In this document: piece by piece, positions 8,315 to 17,466 of the stretch | Layout of the letters: each line of letters opens with the position of its first letter | Numbering within the stretch: position 1 is the first letter of the stretch | Source: Ruminococcus sp. | GTDB taxonomy: Bacteria > Bacillota > Clostridia > Oscillospirales > Ruminococcaceae | Reading direction: 5' to 3' | Assembly: GCA_017462565.1 (NCBI GenBank) | Contig: JAFTQW010000063.1 | Location: forward strand, 141,685 to 205,684 | DNA length: 64,000 nucleotides | Program-made: the position numbers and the translations under genes | Notes under the pieces: generated by a model | The model's input: the letters and a program-made list of their open reading frames with translations, nothing else | Databases searched by the model: none | What the model was told of the DNA's origin: nothing

Positions 8315-10717
8315 ATGAAGATTCTCAAGAAAGCGCTGTCCGCTGTCTCTGCGGCTGCTGTAACATTTACGGTCGGCGCTTCAGGCATCGGTATCAGCGG
8401 CAGTTTAGGCTCTGCCGACGCTGCCGGAAGCACAACAGCTATCGACCTCGTAAACGATATGGGTCTTGGCTGGAACCTGGGCAACACATTCGACAGCTGG
8501 AATACTGCCAGCTATAAAACTCAGTCAGACGGCTATGTTGACAACGAAACCGGTTTCGGCAATGTTACAACAACCAAGGCTATGATCGACAAGATTCATG
8601 AATACGGCTTCAACAGCGTAAGAATCCCGATCACATGGTATGAAAATACCAATTCGTCTACATTCGATATCAACGACAAATACCTCGCCCGCATCAAAGA
8701 AGTTGTCGATTACTGCTATGCCAACGATATGTATGTAATCATCAATATGCACTGGGATTGGGAAAGCGGCGGCTCTCTTTGGCTCAACAAGGGCGAAGCT
8801 GCGCTCGATCAGTTCAACACAATGTGGAAAGAGATCGCTACATACTTCAAGGACTACGATAATCACCTTGTTTTCGAGGATATGAACGAGGTTACTTTCG
8901 ATTACAGCGTCCTTAACAAGTTCAATCAAAGCTTTGTTGACAATGTCCGTGCAACAGGCGGAAACAACAAGGATCGTCTGCTTCTTCTCGCAGGAGCTAA
9001 CGCCGATCTTACCAAAACCTGTAATTCAAGCTATATCGTTCCCGATGACGATATGCTCGCTGTAGATATTCATTATTATACCCCTCCCACATTCTGCGTT
9101 ATGAAGCAAAATGAGAACTGGGGCGGAACTCTTCCCGCAACTACATGGGGCACAAACGCCGAAAAAACAGATCTTGCAAATAACTTTGCAAAGCTTAAAA
9201 CAAATTTTGTCGATAAAGGCATTCCTGTAATTATCGGCGAATACGGCGTTCTCACTAACGAGGGCAAGGAACAGGAATCTATCAGAGATTTCGTTAAAAC
9301 TGTTGCCGGAACTGCTCTCAGCATGAACGGTGTTGCAGGTTATCTCTGGGACGACAGCGATTCCGGCGGACATAAGTATTTCAGCAGAAAGAACCTTTCT
9401 TTCTTTGATGAAGAAATCGGTAAATCGTTTATAGAGCTTTCCGGCAGCGGTTATAATCCCGGAACTATGGACTGGGTTTCAACCACTGTTGAACAGACAA
9501 AAGATAACTCGGGCAATCCTGTGGCAGGTTCGTATCAGATCACTGTAGGTTCTTCATCAAAGGTTAAAATCGACCTCAGCTCCGATAAAACAAGAGTAGG
9601 CGGAACAGCTACCCTCAGCTACTGGGATAAAAATGCAAATTCAGGCAAAGGCTCGTGGGTTCAGAATGGACTTTACTGCAATATTTCTATCAATGAAGAC
9701 GGTGTTGTTGAAGTAAACCAGACCGATTCAAATTATGAAGAGGTTCTTAACTACGGCTATATCGAAATTCCTCCGGAGGTAGACACAGATACCGTTCAAT
9801 TCCAGATCATGTATGCCGGATATGCAGACGCAGACGGAAACTGGTTCAATCTGGATTCAAGCGAATATCCTGCCGTTTCCAAGGCTTATATCGAAGGAAT
9901 TGTCGATCCGGGTCAGACAACAACAACTACTACCACCACCACAACAACCACTACTACAAAGGGCGGAGACACAACAACTACAACTACTTCGGCAGAAGGC
10001 GTTAACGGAAACGCTTATATCGCCGGTATGCTCGGAGCTGAATCATGCTGGAGCATTGACGATGTTAACGATGAGTCTACAACTGCTGCTATAACTAAGG
10101 ACGGTCAGTATACGGTTGAATGGGTTCTTACAGAGGGCGGTACTGATACTGTTCAGTTCCTCGCCGTTGTAATCAATCCTGCCGGAACCGTTGAAAACTT
10201 CACCACAGATACTCTTCCAAGCCTTGCAGTTACTCTTGACGAGGTCTGGGTAGACGGAGTTCAGCTTACTGATTACACCGCAAGCGAAAACGCCATAAAT
10301 ACACGTTACTACGAAGGCGCAAATAATCCCGGAGTTACGAGAATCTATCTCCGTGATGAATGGGGTTCAAAGATCGAAGACCTTCCGGGCGACACTGTAA
10401 TTACTCAGAGCGTTAAGGTAGTTTTCACTGTTAAAGGCGTTGACGCCGGATATACAGAGGATGAAACTCTCTACGGAGACGCTAACTGCGACAAAAAAAT
10501 AGATATGTCAGACGCTGTTCTTATTATGCAGTCACTTTCTAATCCTGATAAGTACGGTCTTAATGGTTCCGATGCAAGCCATATCACAGAACAAGGTATG
10601 CTTAATGCTGACGTTTATGAAAACGGCTCCAGCGGCGTAACAAACGAAGACGCACTTATGATACAAAAATATAAACTTGAACTTGTTGATTCTCTTGAGC
10701 CAGCCGATGCTGCCTGA
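8315..10717 (+). CDS. Secreted GH5 endoglucanase-type enzyme with C-terminal dockerin
   Basis: The product (800 aa) starts with a signal peptide (about residues 1-37, ending ADAAG). The GH5 domain (about 40-370) opens with MGLGWNLGNTFDSW. The likely acid/base is E192 in FEDMNEV and the nucleophile E309 in IIGEYG. The usual NEP motif is NEV here. A beta-rich module (about 385-530) resembles a carbohydrate-binding module. It is followed by a threonine linker (from about 535), a second beta-rich module, and a dockerin from about 719 with a DANCDKKIDMSD calcium loop and a more divergent second repeat. It should cut cellulose or another beta-glucan and dock to a scaffoldin at the cell surface. It is monocistronic, with its own terminator. 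The binding-module families are not assigned. Confidence 0.93.
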   Translation: MKILKKALSAVSAAAVTFTVGASGIGISGSLGSADAAGSTTAIDLVNDMGLGWNLGNTFDSWNTASYKTQSDGYVDNETGFGNVTTTKAMIDKIHEYGFNSVRIPITWYENTNSSTFDINDKYLARIKEVVDYCYANDMYVIINMHWDWESGGSLWLNKGEAALDQFNTMWKEIATYFKDYDNHLVFEDMNEVTFDYSVLNKFNQSFVDNVRATGGNNKDRLLLLAGANADLTKTCNSSYIVPDDDMLAVDIHYYTPPTFCVMKQNENWGGTLPATTWGTNAEKTDLANNFAKLKTNFVDKGIPVIIGEYGVLTNEGKEQESIRDFVKTVAGTALSMNGVAGYLWDDSDSGGHKYFSRKNLSFFDEEIGKSFIELSGSGYNPGTMDWVSTTVEQTKDNSGNPVAGSYQITVGSSSKVKIDLSSDKTRVGGTATLSYWDKNANSGKGSWVQNGLYCNISINEDGVVEVNQTDSNYEEVLNYGYIEIPPEVDTDTVQFQIMYAGYADADGNWFNLDSSEYPAVSKAYIEGIVDPGQTTTTTTTTTTTTTTKGGDTTTTTTSAEGVNGNAYIAGMLGAESCWSIDDVNDESTTAAITKDGQYTVEWVLTEGGTDTVQFLAVVINPAGTVENFTTDTLPSLAVTLDEVWVDGVQLTDYTASENAINTRYYEGANNPGVTRIYLRDEWGSKIEDLPGDTVITQSVKVVFTVKGVDAGYTEDETLYGDANCDKKIDMSDAVLIMQSLSNPDKYGLNGSDASHITEQGMLNADVYENGSSGVTNEDALMIQKYKLELVDSLEPADAA

Positions 10718-10730
10718 TCAAAAAATATCA

Positions 10731-10760
10731 CTGCCGGACTTTTCAGTCCGGCAGTTTTTT
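10731..10760 (+). terminator. Intrinsic terminator after the cellulase gene
   Basis: CTGCCGGACT / AGTCCGGCAG, a perfect 10-bp stem with a TTTC loop and six Ts, 14 bases after the stop codon. Confidence 0.92.
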
Positions 10761-10809
10761 CATAGTCTGAATTAAGTCATATTCACATAAAATCTGTTTC
10801 CGACATATC

Positions 10810-11014
10810 TTAAGGAAGCACTGATTAAATCCAGTGTGCAGATTGCGCAGTCAGATTTTTCATCAGATTGTATAGAAATTTTGCAGGCAGGCTGTCGCCT
10901 GTCAAAAAAATTCTGTGTACCCCAAGGGAATTTCCTTCGGGCGCAGATGACGAAAAATATGCAAGCAAGGTGCGCTCCGAGCCGTCAGGCGCAATTTAAT
11001 CAGTGATTCCTTAA
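10810..11014 (+). repeat. Family B terminal-inverted-repeat element, copy 1
   Basis: A 205-bp element with 21-base arms (TTAAGGAAGCAC... and its complement ...GTGATTCCTTAA), one mismatch. The inside carries GTCAGATTTTTCATCAGATT and AAAATATGCAAGCA, both nearly repeated in the copy at 17,467-17,646. It ends 28 bases before the feoB start codon. No coding sequence is seen. Confidence 0.8.
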
Positions 11015-11041
11015 TACAGAACAATTTCAGGAGGTCGGAAT

Positions 11042-12175
11042 ATGTCGGAAAATCATCATCTTGTCGCTCTTGCCGGAAACCCAAACGTCGGAAAATCTAC
11101 TGTTTTTAACGCTCTGACCGGAATGAAGCAGCATACCGGAAACTGGGCAGGAAAAACTGTTGCCGGAGCGGAAGGACACTTCCAATATAACGGACTAAGC
11201 TTCACTATTGAAGATATCGCCGGAACTTACTCGCTCAGAACAAATTCCGCCGAAGAGGAATCCGCCCGTGACTTTATCTGTTTTGGCGGAGCGGAGGCAG
11301 TTATCGTTATCTGCGACGCAACTTGTCTTGAAAGAAATCTTAATCTTGCACTGCAAATAATTGAAGCAGCTCCGAAAACAATGATATGCGTTAATCTTCT
11401 TGATGAAGCAAAAATAAAAGGAATAGAAATTGATCTTGCACTTCTGGAAGGACTTCTCGGAGTTCCTGTTGTCGGAATGACGGCAAGAAGCGGAAAAGGT
11501 CTTGACGAAATGAAAAAACGTCTTTGCAGTCTTATCAGCGAACCTGCGGCGAACTCAGCGTTTCACAGCGCACTTCCGGAAGAGCTTGAAAGCGCTCTGA
11601 CCAATGTTCAAAGGGAAATCAGCGGATGCGTGAAAAAAATGTCCCCAAGAACGATCGCACTGCGAATTCTTGAGGGCGATACCGAATTTCTTAAAAAGGC
11701 ATCCGAATTTGAAGGTACTGCTATTGAAATAAGTGAAAATGTCTCAGAAATTCTCTCGTCTCTTGCCGAAAGCGGCTATACTAAGGAAAAAATCTCTGAC
11801 AGCATCATTACCGCCGACGTTGAAAGAAGCCGTTCAATCACACGCAGGACTGTCAAAACAGGAAAGACCTCACCATATCTTCGTGACAGAAAGCTTGACA
11901 AAATTTTTCTCAGCCGCCGATTCGGAGTTCCGGCAATGCTCCTGCTTTTCGGACTGATTCTCTGGATCACAATTGCGGGAGCAAATTATCCGTCAGAGCT
12001 TCTCGGAAACGGTCTTTTCGCTCTTGGAGACAAAATTTCAGAAAGCATGATAAAATCAGGCACACCGGATTGGCTTGAGGGAGTACTTATCCAAGGCATC
12101 TACAAGGTTCTCGCATGGGTAGTGTCCGTTATGCTTCCGCCTATAGCCGGATTCAAAATAAACCATAAAAAATAA
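11042..12175 (+). CDS. feoB: FeoB ferrous iron transporter, C-terminally truncated
   Basis: The product (377 aa) has an intact FeoB G domain. G1 is GNPNVGKSTVFNALTG (about residues 12-27), the switch region is HTGNWAGKTV, and G3 is DIAGTYSL. A helical domain follows to about 275, then a first membrane helix (about 295-315) and the start of the next (VLAWVVSVMLPPIA). Full FeoB proteins run 600-800 residues with two Gate domains; nearly all of the permease is missing here. The frame stops at 12,175, right against a terminator hairpin. No feoA is visible. It is probably a decayed gene, although a retained G-domain protein cannot be excluded. The start follows CAGGAGG. Confidence 0.85.
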   Translation: MSENHHLVALAGNPNVGKSTVFNALTGMKQHTGNWAGKTVAGAEGHFQYNGLSFTIEDIAGTYSLRTNSAEEESARDFICFGGAEAVIVICDATCLERNLNLALQIIEAAPKTMICVNLLDEAKIKGIEIDLALLEGLLGVPVVGMTARSGKGLDEMKKRLCSLISEPAANSAFHSALPEELESALTNVQREISGCVKKMSPRTIALRILEGDTEFLKKASEFEGTAIEISENVSEILSSLAESGYTKEKISDSIITADVERSRSITRRTVKTGKTSPYLRDRKLDKIFLSRRFGVPAMLLLFGLILWITIAGANYPSELLGNGLFALGDKISESMIKSGTPDWLEGVLIQGIYKVLAWVVSVMLPPIAGFKINHKK

Positions 12176-12204
12176 CCTGTATCAACAAATCGCTGATACA
12201 GGTT
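12174..12204. terminator. Bidirectional terminator between feoB and the Wzz-like gene
   Basis: AACCTGTATCA / TGATACAGGTT, an 11-bp stem overlapping the feoB stop, with AT-rich flanks on both sides. It serves two convergent genes. Confidence 0.8.
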
Positions 12205-12209
12205 TATAT

Positions 12210-13781
12210 TTATTTATTTTTCTTTACAGAAGATTTTTTAGCGTTTGCTCCGGTTTCCGATTTATCGGTATCTCCTTCGCTTGTATCGTCATCCTCTTCA
12301 TTTTCGTCATCATATGAAACCGATTCAACGGCAAGCTTCTTAGAATTCTCATTCTTTATAGCCATAATAAATGCAACAGCAAGGTAAACGATAAGAACAA
12401 GAGCCTCAACAATGACCGCAGGCATCATTGAATTGTGTAAAACTGCCTTTATAGAAGCCTTATTAGGATTTGAAGCCGGTACAAGAATGTTATAAGCGTT
12501 TGCAAATTCTACAGCTTCAAAGTACTCTTCTGAAGTGATTCTTGTATCCTCGATCAGTTCATCAAGCTTCTGATTGAGCGCAGCGAGCTGCGCATCCGCA
12601 TATTCCGCCATTTCAGCAGTGCTTGTAGCGGATTTGTCAAGACTTTCTTTTCTCTGTGTGTAGAATTTGATTTCCTGCTTTGTTTCAGCAAGCTCAGATG
12701 CGATAGAATCTCTTCTTTCAATAAGCTTGTCGTATTCCTCAGAAGCCTGAGTAAGCTCAGTATTTCCGTTTTCTACGCCCGCAACAACAAGAATTGAATC
12801 TTTCTTGTAGGAATCAATAGTCTCTTTAAGGTTGTTAAGCTTTTCAGTAAGAGAATCCTTGTTTCTCGTGAGGGAATCTATTCTGTACTGATAGTATGCA
12901 ATAGTCGATTCCTTATTTTTAGTAACGTTATTAACGGTTACATAAGAAGAAATTCTGTCCAGATCTATCGTTTTTACAGAATTTATAGACTGATAAATAT
13001 CATTGAATGTATGACCGCTCTGGCTTGAACGGAAGTATGTTGAATCATTCTTAGCAAGATCGTTTACATATCTTGCAAGAGTATCGAGGGTTGTTCTGAA
13101 AAGATCGACAGCTTCAGAATAATCGTAATCAGCATAATTAACAGCGGCAACAGCAGAACCAAGAGCCTGATTATAACCATATCGATTGAAGAAATAGGTT
13201 CTGAAATTATTCAGGATACTGTTCAGAACAATAACTGCGTCCGATGAGCTGATGTCTGCTGCAGCATAGTTGAAGCTTATCGTATACTGAGTGGGATAAT
13301 AATCAACATCAAGCATAGCCTGTGCAGCAGCGAGATTACCGCTGTTTGCATTCTCATAAATACTCTTGTAAACGGTGATCCTGTCGATAGCGTCATCCGG
13401 CATAACGCCGCTGAATCGGAGATTATCTCTTATATCTGAAACCTTTTCTATATCCATGTTATTTTCAACAAGAGCGTTTGTAATAACCTGTGGATTCTTG
13501 ATCATGTTGATATCAAAAGTTTGTCCGGCAGGATCGAGTCCTTTTTCAATGCCGTCATAATTAAAGCTTACGAGCGCCGTAAGCGGAGTTTTGTTTTTTC
13601 TCACCTTTATTGCCGTAAAGCCCAACACTCCAACACCGGCAATTACAGCAATTATTATCCACGGCAAAAAATATTTTTTTAAGCATTTCCAAATTCCAGC
13701 CAGAGAAATAACAACAGAGTCTTTATCGTCCGGCTCATTTTTGATTGTAACATTAAGGTTACGTTCCTCAGATTTAGCCAT
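12210..13781 (-). CDS. Wzz-like membrane protein with coiled coil
   Basis: The product (523 aa) has the architecture of polysaccharide chain-length regulators. A short cytosolic head is followed by a membrane helix (about residues 37-57, WIIIAVIAGVGVLGF). A long extracytoplasmic part follows, with predicted coiled coil at about 285-420 (repeated ELAETKQEIKFY-type heptads). A second helix lies near 450-475, and the cytosolic tail is acidic and then lysine-rich. No kinase motif is seen. A role in controlling surface polysaccharide export is inferred from architecture only. TTGACA-18-TATAAT lies upstream and GGAGG precedes ATG. Confidence 0.7.
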   Translation of the reverse strand: MAKSEERNLNVTIKNEPDDKDSVVISLAGIWKCLKKYFLPWIIIAVIAGVGVLGFTAIKVRKNKTPLTALVSFNYDGIEKGLDPAGQTFDINMIKNPQVITNALVENNMDIEKVSDIRDNLRFSGVMPDDAIDRITVYKSIYENANSGNLAAAQAMLDVDYYPTQYTISFNYAAADISSSDAVIVLNSILNNFRTYFFNRYGYNQALGSAVAAVNYADYDYSEAVDLFRTTLDTLARYVNDLAKNDSTYFRSSQSGHTFNDIYQSINSVKTIDLDRISSYVTVNNVTKNKESTIAYYQYRIDSLTRNKDSLTEKLNNLKETIDSYKKDSILVVAGVENGNTELTQASEEYDKLIERRDSIASELAETKQEIKFYTQRKESLDKSATSTAEMAEYADAQLAALNQKLDELIEDTRITSEEYFEAVEFANAYNILVPASNPNKASIKAVLHNSMMPAVIVEALVLIVYLAVAFIMAIKNENSKKLAVESVSYDDENEEDDDTSEGDTDKSETGANAKKSSVKKNK

Positions 13782-13827
13782 TTTGTCCTCCAGATTTTAA
13801 AATTGCGGATACTTCCGCCACCGATAT

Positions 13828-13857
13828 ATTATACCACTTTATATTCCGGATTGTCAA
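13828..13857 (-). promoter_or_regulatory. Promoter of the Wzz-like gene
   Basis: On the minus strand TTGACA (13852-13857), 18 bases, TATAAT (13828-13833). The leader then contains a small GCGGAAGTATCCGC hairpin before GGAGG. Confidence 0.75.
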
Positions 13858-13964
13858 TGTTTTTCGCTGTTTTCTGATATTTTCCAGCATTTATCCAAAT
13901 GTTGCCGTAATATAAATGAGTGATTTGCTTAATTTGACAATAAATGTGAAAAAGCAGTGAAAGA

Positions 13965-15455
13965 TCATGCAAAAATAATTTCTTTAAGTCCGATACAGCC
14001 GCATCCGCTGTAAACGAGGTATAACGGACTTTTTCCCTCTGGAAACGGAATTTCCGCAAAAATCTCAGTCCATTCTGCGCAGCCGGATGGAAGCGTTATT
14101 TCTGCCGAAGGCTTATCTTTCGGCTCTGAGAAATAAACGAGCAGCTTTCCCATATCATCGCTGTTTTTTTCGCATCTGAAAACGATTCCGAGTTTTTCAG
14201 CTTTTCCGAACTCAAAATACTTGAATCCGATAAGAGTTCCGCCGCATATCTCGCCGATATAACGTTCCTCGCCTGAATTTGTGACGTTAGGGAAGCTTTC
14301 GGTAAAAATTTTATTAGAGCCGTGAGGCATTCTGCCGTTCGTAATATTGCAGGCAATTACCGCCGGATATGTTCCCAAACCGATAAGGGGCTTTCCATTA
14401 AGTCCGCATGAGGTTATTTCGACCTGCTTTATCGAACCGTCCTGTTCAATAGCGATTTTCTCTGCGCACGCCTGACGGCTGTAATCGGATTTATGAGTAA
14501 GTCTGTGGTAAAAAACGTACCACTCTCCGTTTATCTCAATAATGCTTCCGTGAGTCGTTCCTGTCATATTAAGGCGTTTTTCATCGGTAATACCGTTTAT
14601 TCCCACATCACCGTTGGAGACTATAGTTCCGCCGTAAACGAAATCACGATCCGGAAAATCGCTTACCGCATAGCAAAGCTCGTGATTTTTCTGTGAAGAG
14701 AACACAAAATAATACTTCCCGCCGACTTTTCTCATCGAGCTTGCTTCAAAAAATTCATGACCGCCGAAATCGGCTTCATACGGTATAATATGCTTCGGAT
14801 TCTCCTTAACTGTAAGCATATCGCCCTCCAGAACGACCATGCAGGCTCCGTTTACGTTATCAACAGTTCCGAGAACTTCCTCCGGCGATTTATTGAATCT
14901 CTTGCAGACTTCGGCAAGCTTATCCGGATCAGAAGCAAGTATTTCATTGCTTTCGTTCATAAACTGCGTACCGTAGTAAATTCTGATAATTCCGTTATCG
15001 TTAAAAGCGCAAGGATCGAAACAGACGTAATTGTTCATGGGAGATCCGTCCGGATAGCGCACAAAGCCAAGATATTCGTATTTTCCGGCAGGAGTATCGC
15101 AGACTGCAACGGATATCGGTCCGAAATAGCCTCCCACTCCGTACTCGCCTGACATACAATAATAAAGATAATATCTGCCGTCATTGCCCTGAACAACGTC
15201 GGGAGCGTACATATACGGTCTTTCAGCATAGTTCGGATCCTGCTGAGCACGATAGATAACGCCATCTTTTCTCCACTGTGAAAGATCGTTAATGGGAGCA
15301 GAGTAAACCGTATAATCGTCCATGCAGAAAGTGTGACCGCCCTCCTTATCATGAGAACCGTAAAGATAAACTCTGTCTCCGAAAACGTGCGGTTCGCCGT
15401 CGGGAATGTATTCGCCAAGCGGAAGATATGGATTGTAAACCTGATTTTTATTCAT
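13965..15455 (-). CDS. Glycoside hydrolase family 43-like enzyme, cytosolic
   Basis: The product (496 aa) has a five-bladed propeller-type GH43 domain in its first 320 residues. Candidate catalytic residues are an Asp in the opening YIPDGEPHVFGDR, an Asp in MYAPDVV and a Glu in GHEFFEASSM. The C-terminal part is a beta-sandwich-like region. The usual substrates are arabinosides, xylosides or galactans. There is no signal peptide, so it probably acts on imported oligosaccharides. The frame extends 7 codons upstream, but GGAGG lies inside that extension and is correctly spaced for ATG at 15,455, which is chosen. A family A repeat lies directly upstream. Confidence 0.88.
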   Translation of the reverse strand: MNKNQVYNPYLPLGEYIPDGEPHVFGDRVYLYGSHDKEGGHTFCMDDYTVYSAPINDLSQWRKDGVIYRAQQDPNYAERPYMYAPDVVQGNDGRYYLYYCMSGEYGVGGYFGPISVAVCDTPAGKYEYLGFVRYPDGSPMNNYVCFDPCAFNDNGIIRIYYGTQFMNESNEILASDPDKLAEVCKRFNKSPEEVLGTVDNVNGACMVVLEGDMLTVKENPKHIIPYEADFGGHEFFEASSMRKVGGKYYFVFSSQKNHELCYAVSDFPDRDFVYGGTIVSNGDVGINGITDEKRLNMTGTTHGSIIEINGEWYVFYHRLTHKSDYSRQACAEKIAIEQDGSIKQVEITSCGLNGKPLIGLGTYPAVIACNITNGRMPHGSNKIFTESFPNVTNSGEERYIGEICGGTLIGFKYFEFGKAEKLGIVFRCEKNSDDMGKLLVYFSEPKDKPSAEITLPSGCAEWTEIFAEIPFPEGKSPLYLVYSGCGCIGLKEIIFA

Positions 15456-15477
15456 TTTAAACCTCCGTATATTCATT

Positions 15478-15600
15478 TTTCTAAGGGGGACTCTGTCCCC
15501 CTAACCCCCTGCCAAAGGGGAGTACATCCCCTTTGGAAACCCAATATTAATTACTTCAAATCCCAACAAGGGATTTGAAGTAATTAGGCTGCGCCAAAGA
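15478..15600 (+). repeat. Family A structured intergenic repeat, copy 3
   Basis: TTTTTCTAAGGGGGAC-TCT-GTCCCCC, CCAAAGGGG-AGTACAT-CCCCTTTGG, AAACCCAATATT, then arms ATTACTTCAAATCCC / GGGATTTGAAGTAAT, and GGCTGCGCC. Conserved framing matches the other copies; the long arm differs. Confidence 0.8.
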
Positions 15601-15676
15601 GAACAAACCGTTAACAGAAGGTAAAAGTGAAAACAAAGTCTCTTCAAAATGAAGAAAAATGAACACCTTATAAACA

Positions 15677-16003
15677 CAGGGACGGAAAAGCCGTCCCTGA
15701 CAGTCTGTCGAAAAAGTGATTTTTTATTAATAATGGGATTCCAAAGGGACAATGTCCCTTTGGCAGAGTCCAGAGGCAACGCCTCTGGTAGGGTGTGGGG
15801 CAAAGCCCTGCATACAGCCTTCGGGCGCTCCGTAAAGAGTGAATTTCAAAACAGTCCAATGGACTGTTTTGAAAGAGGTGACTCCCCACAGTGTGGGGAG
15901 ATGTCACGAAGTGACAGAAGGGACGGCACGTAGTGAGCCCTGTAAGAGAGGGCGTTCCCTTAGTTTTTCTACAAGCTGACAGGGACGGAAAAGCCGTCCC
16001 TGA
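15677..16003. repeat. Composite family A repeat (copy 4) flanked by duplicated hairpins
   Basis: Two identical hairpins (CAGGGACGGAAAAGCCGTCCC plus two bases) lie at 15,677-15,699 and 15,980-16,002. They enclose about 280 bp made of hairpin modules: CCAAAGGGAC/GTCCCTTTGG, CCAGAGGC/GCCTCTGG, AAAACAGTCCA/TGGACTGTTTT, CTCCCCACA/TGTGGGGAG and TGTCAC/GTGACA. The outer framing matches the copy at 1.9 kb, read in the same direction. Together with copy 3 this fills the 555-base gap between the GH43 start and the glmM end; nothing coding is seen there. Confidence 0.75.
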
Positions 16004-16010
16004 TTTTAAT

Positions 16011-17396
16011 TTATAATGTATGGCCGTTAGCCTTGAGAACTTCCACAACCTCGCCGACATATCTGCGGCAGGTCTCTTCGTCCTCGGCTTCAACCATTAC
16101 ACGAACCAACGGCTCTGTTCCGCTTTCACGCACGAGGATTCTTCCCGATTCCCCAAGCTCGGCGGCAGCTTTTTCAACTGCGGCAATAACATCCTTATCA
16201 GACTGAGCGGCGGATTTATCCTTGACTTTTACATTTTCAAGCACCTGCGGATAAACCTTGAACGGAGCGGCAAGCTCGCTGAGATTTTTTCCTCTTGCCA
16301 TAATAACTTCCATAATTTTAAGACTTGTGAGGATACCGTCGCCCGTTGAAGCGTACTTCGAGAAGATGATATGTCCCGACTGCTCTCCGCCGAGACGGCA
16401 GCCGTTTTCCTTCATGTATTCGTAAACGTATTTGTCGCCGACGGATGTTTTAGCGTAGTTGATACCTATTTCATCGAAAGCCTTATAAAGACCGAAATTG
16501 GACATAATCGTCGTAACAACAGTATTATTGACCAGCTTTTCACGTTCTTTCATATATCGTCCGTAGATATAAAGAATGTGATCGCCCGAAATAACTCCGC
16601 CCTTTTCGTCCACGCAGAGACAGCGGTCGGCATCGCCGTCATAGGCAAAACCTGCGTCAAGCTTGTTTTCCACAACGAATTTCTGCAAACCTTCAATATG
16701 AGTCGAACCGGCATTATTGTTTATATTAGTGCCGTTCGGCTCGGCATTTATGACGTGGGTTTCAGCTCCGAGAGCGTCAAAAACAGCCTTTGCAACGTTC
16801 CACGCAGCTCCGTTAGCGCAGTCGAGACCGATCTTCTTTCCTCTGAACGAATATACCCCAAGCGAAATAAGATAACCGATATAGCGGTTTCTTCCGGAAA
16901 CGTAATCGACCGTGCGTCCGATTTTATCGTCAAGAGCAAACGGAAGCTCGCTCCAGCTCTGACCGAAAATCTCCAGTTCACCGTCAAGATAAGCCTCAAC
17001 GAGATTTATAACCTCGTCCTCCATTTTTTCGCCGTATCTGTTGATGAGCTTAAGACCGTTATCGTGATAGGGATTATGACTTGCCGAGATCATTATTGCG
17101 CAGTCGAAACCGTCTACACGGGAAATATACGCAACCGAGGGAGTTGTTGTAACGTGAAGCAGATAAGCGTCTGCGCCGGAAGCGGTAAGTCCGCCTACGA
17201 GCGAATACTCAAACATATAGCTTGAAAGTCTTGTATCTTTTCCGATAAGTACACGAGGAGCGGTATTATCGCCGTTTCTTCTCTTTATTTCTCCGTAATA
17301 CCAGCCGAGGAAGCGTCCAACCTTAAAGGCATGGTCGGCAGTTAAATTAACGTTGGCAGTTCCTCTGAAGCCGTCTGTTCCAAAATATTTTCCCAC
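16011..17396 (-). CDS. glmM: Phosphoglucosamine mutase
   Basis: The product (461 aa) should convert glucosamine-6-phosphate to glucosamine-1-phosphate on the way to UDP-GlcNAc and cell wall. The phosphoserine loop reads ISASHNPYHDNG (about residues 101-112), the metal-binding loop DGDADRCL, and the C-terminal phosphate site ESGTEPLVRV. It starts GTDGFRG, as the family does. The start is GTG at 17,396, with AAGGAG ten bases upstream; no better ATG exists. The upstream region is extremely AT-rich with a TATAAT-like box. The repeat B element lies behind it. Confidence 0.95.
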   Translation of the reverse strand: MGKYFGTDGFRGTANVNLTADHAFKVGRFLGWYYGEIKRRNGDNTAPRVLIGKDTRLSSYMFEYSLVGGLTASGADAYLLHVTTTPSVAYISRVDGFDCAIMISASHNPYHDNGLKLINRYGEKMEDEVINLVEAYLDGELEIFGQSWSELPFALDDKIGRTVDYVSGRNRYIGYLISLGVYSFRGKKIGLDCANGAAWNVAKAVFDALGAETHVINAEPNGTNINNNAGSTHIEGLQKFVVENKLDAGFAYDGDADRCLCVDEKGGVISGDHILYIYGRYMKEREKLVNNTVVTTIMSNFGLYKAFDEIGINYAKTSVGDKYVYEYMKENGCRLGGEQSGHIIFSKYASTGDGILTSLKIMEVIMARGKNLSELAAPFKVYPQVLENVKVKDKSAAQSDKDVIAAVEKAAAELGESGRILVRESGTEPLVRVMVEAEDEETCRRYVGEVVEVLKANGHTL

Positions 17397-17466
17397 TTGA
17401 ATGCTACTCCTTACATTATATAATATTAAAAATATATTGTATTATCTATATATTTTATACTTCATA

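Noticed and set aside
9917-9992. Threonine-codon repeat in the cellulase gene as a microsatellite of interest
   Set aside because: A threonine-rich linker between modules is ordinary in cellulosomal enzymes.
15501-16093. Open frames of 94-141 codons on both strands between GH43 and glmM
   Set aside because: They are made from palindromic repeat modules, which keep frames open on both strands; composition is not protein-like.
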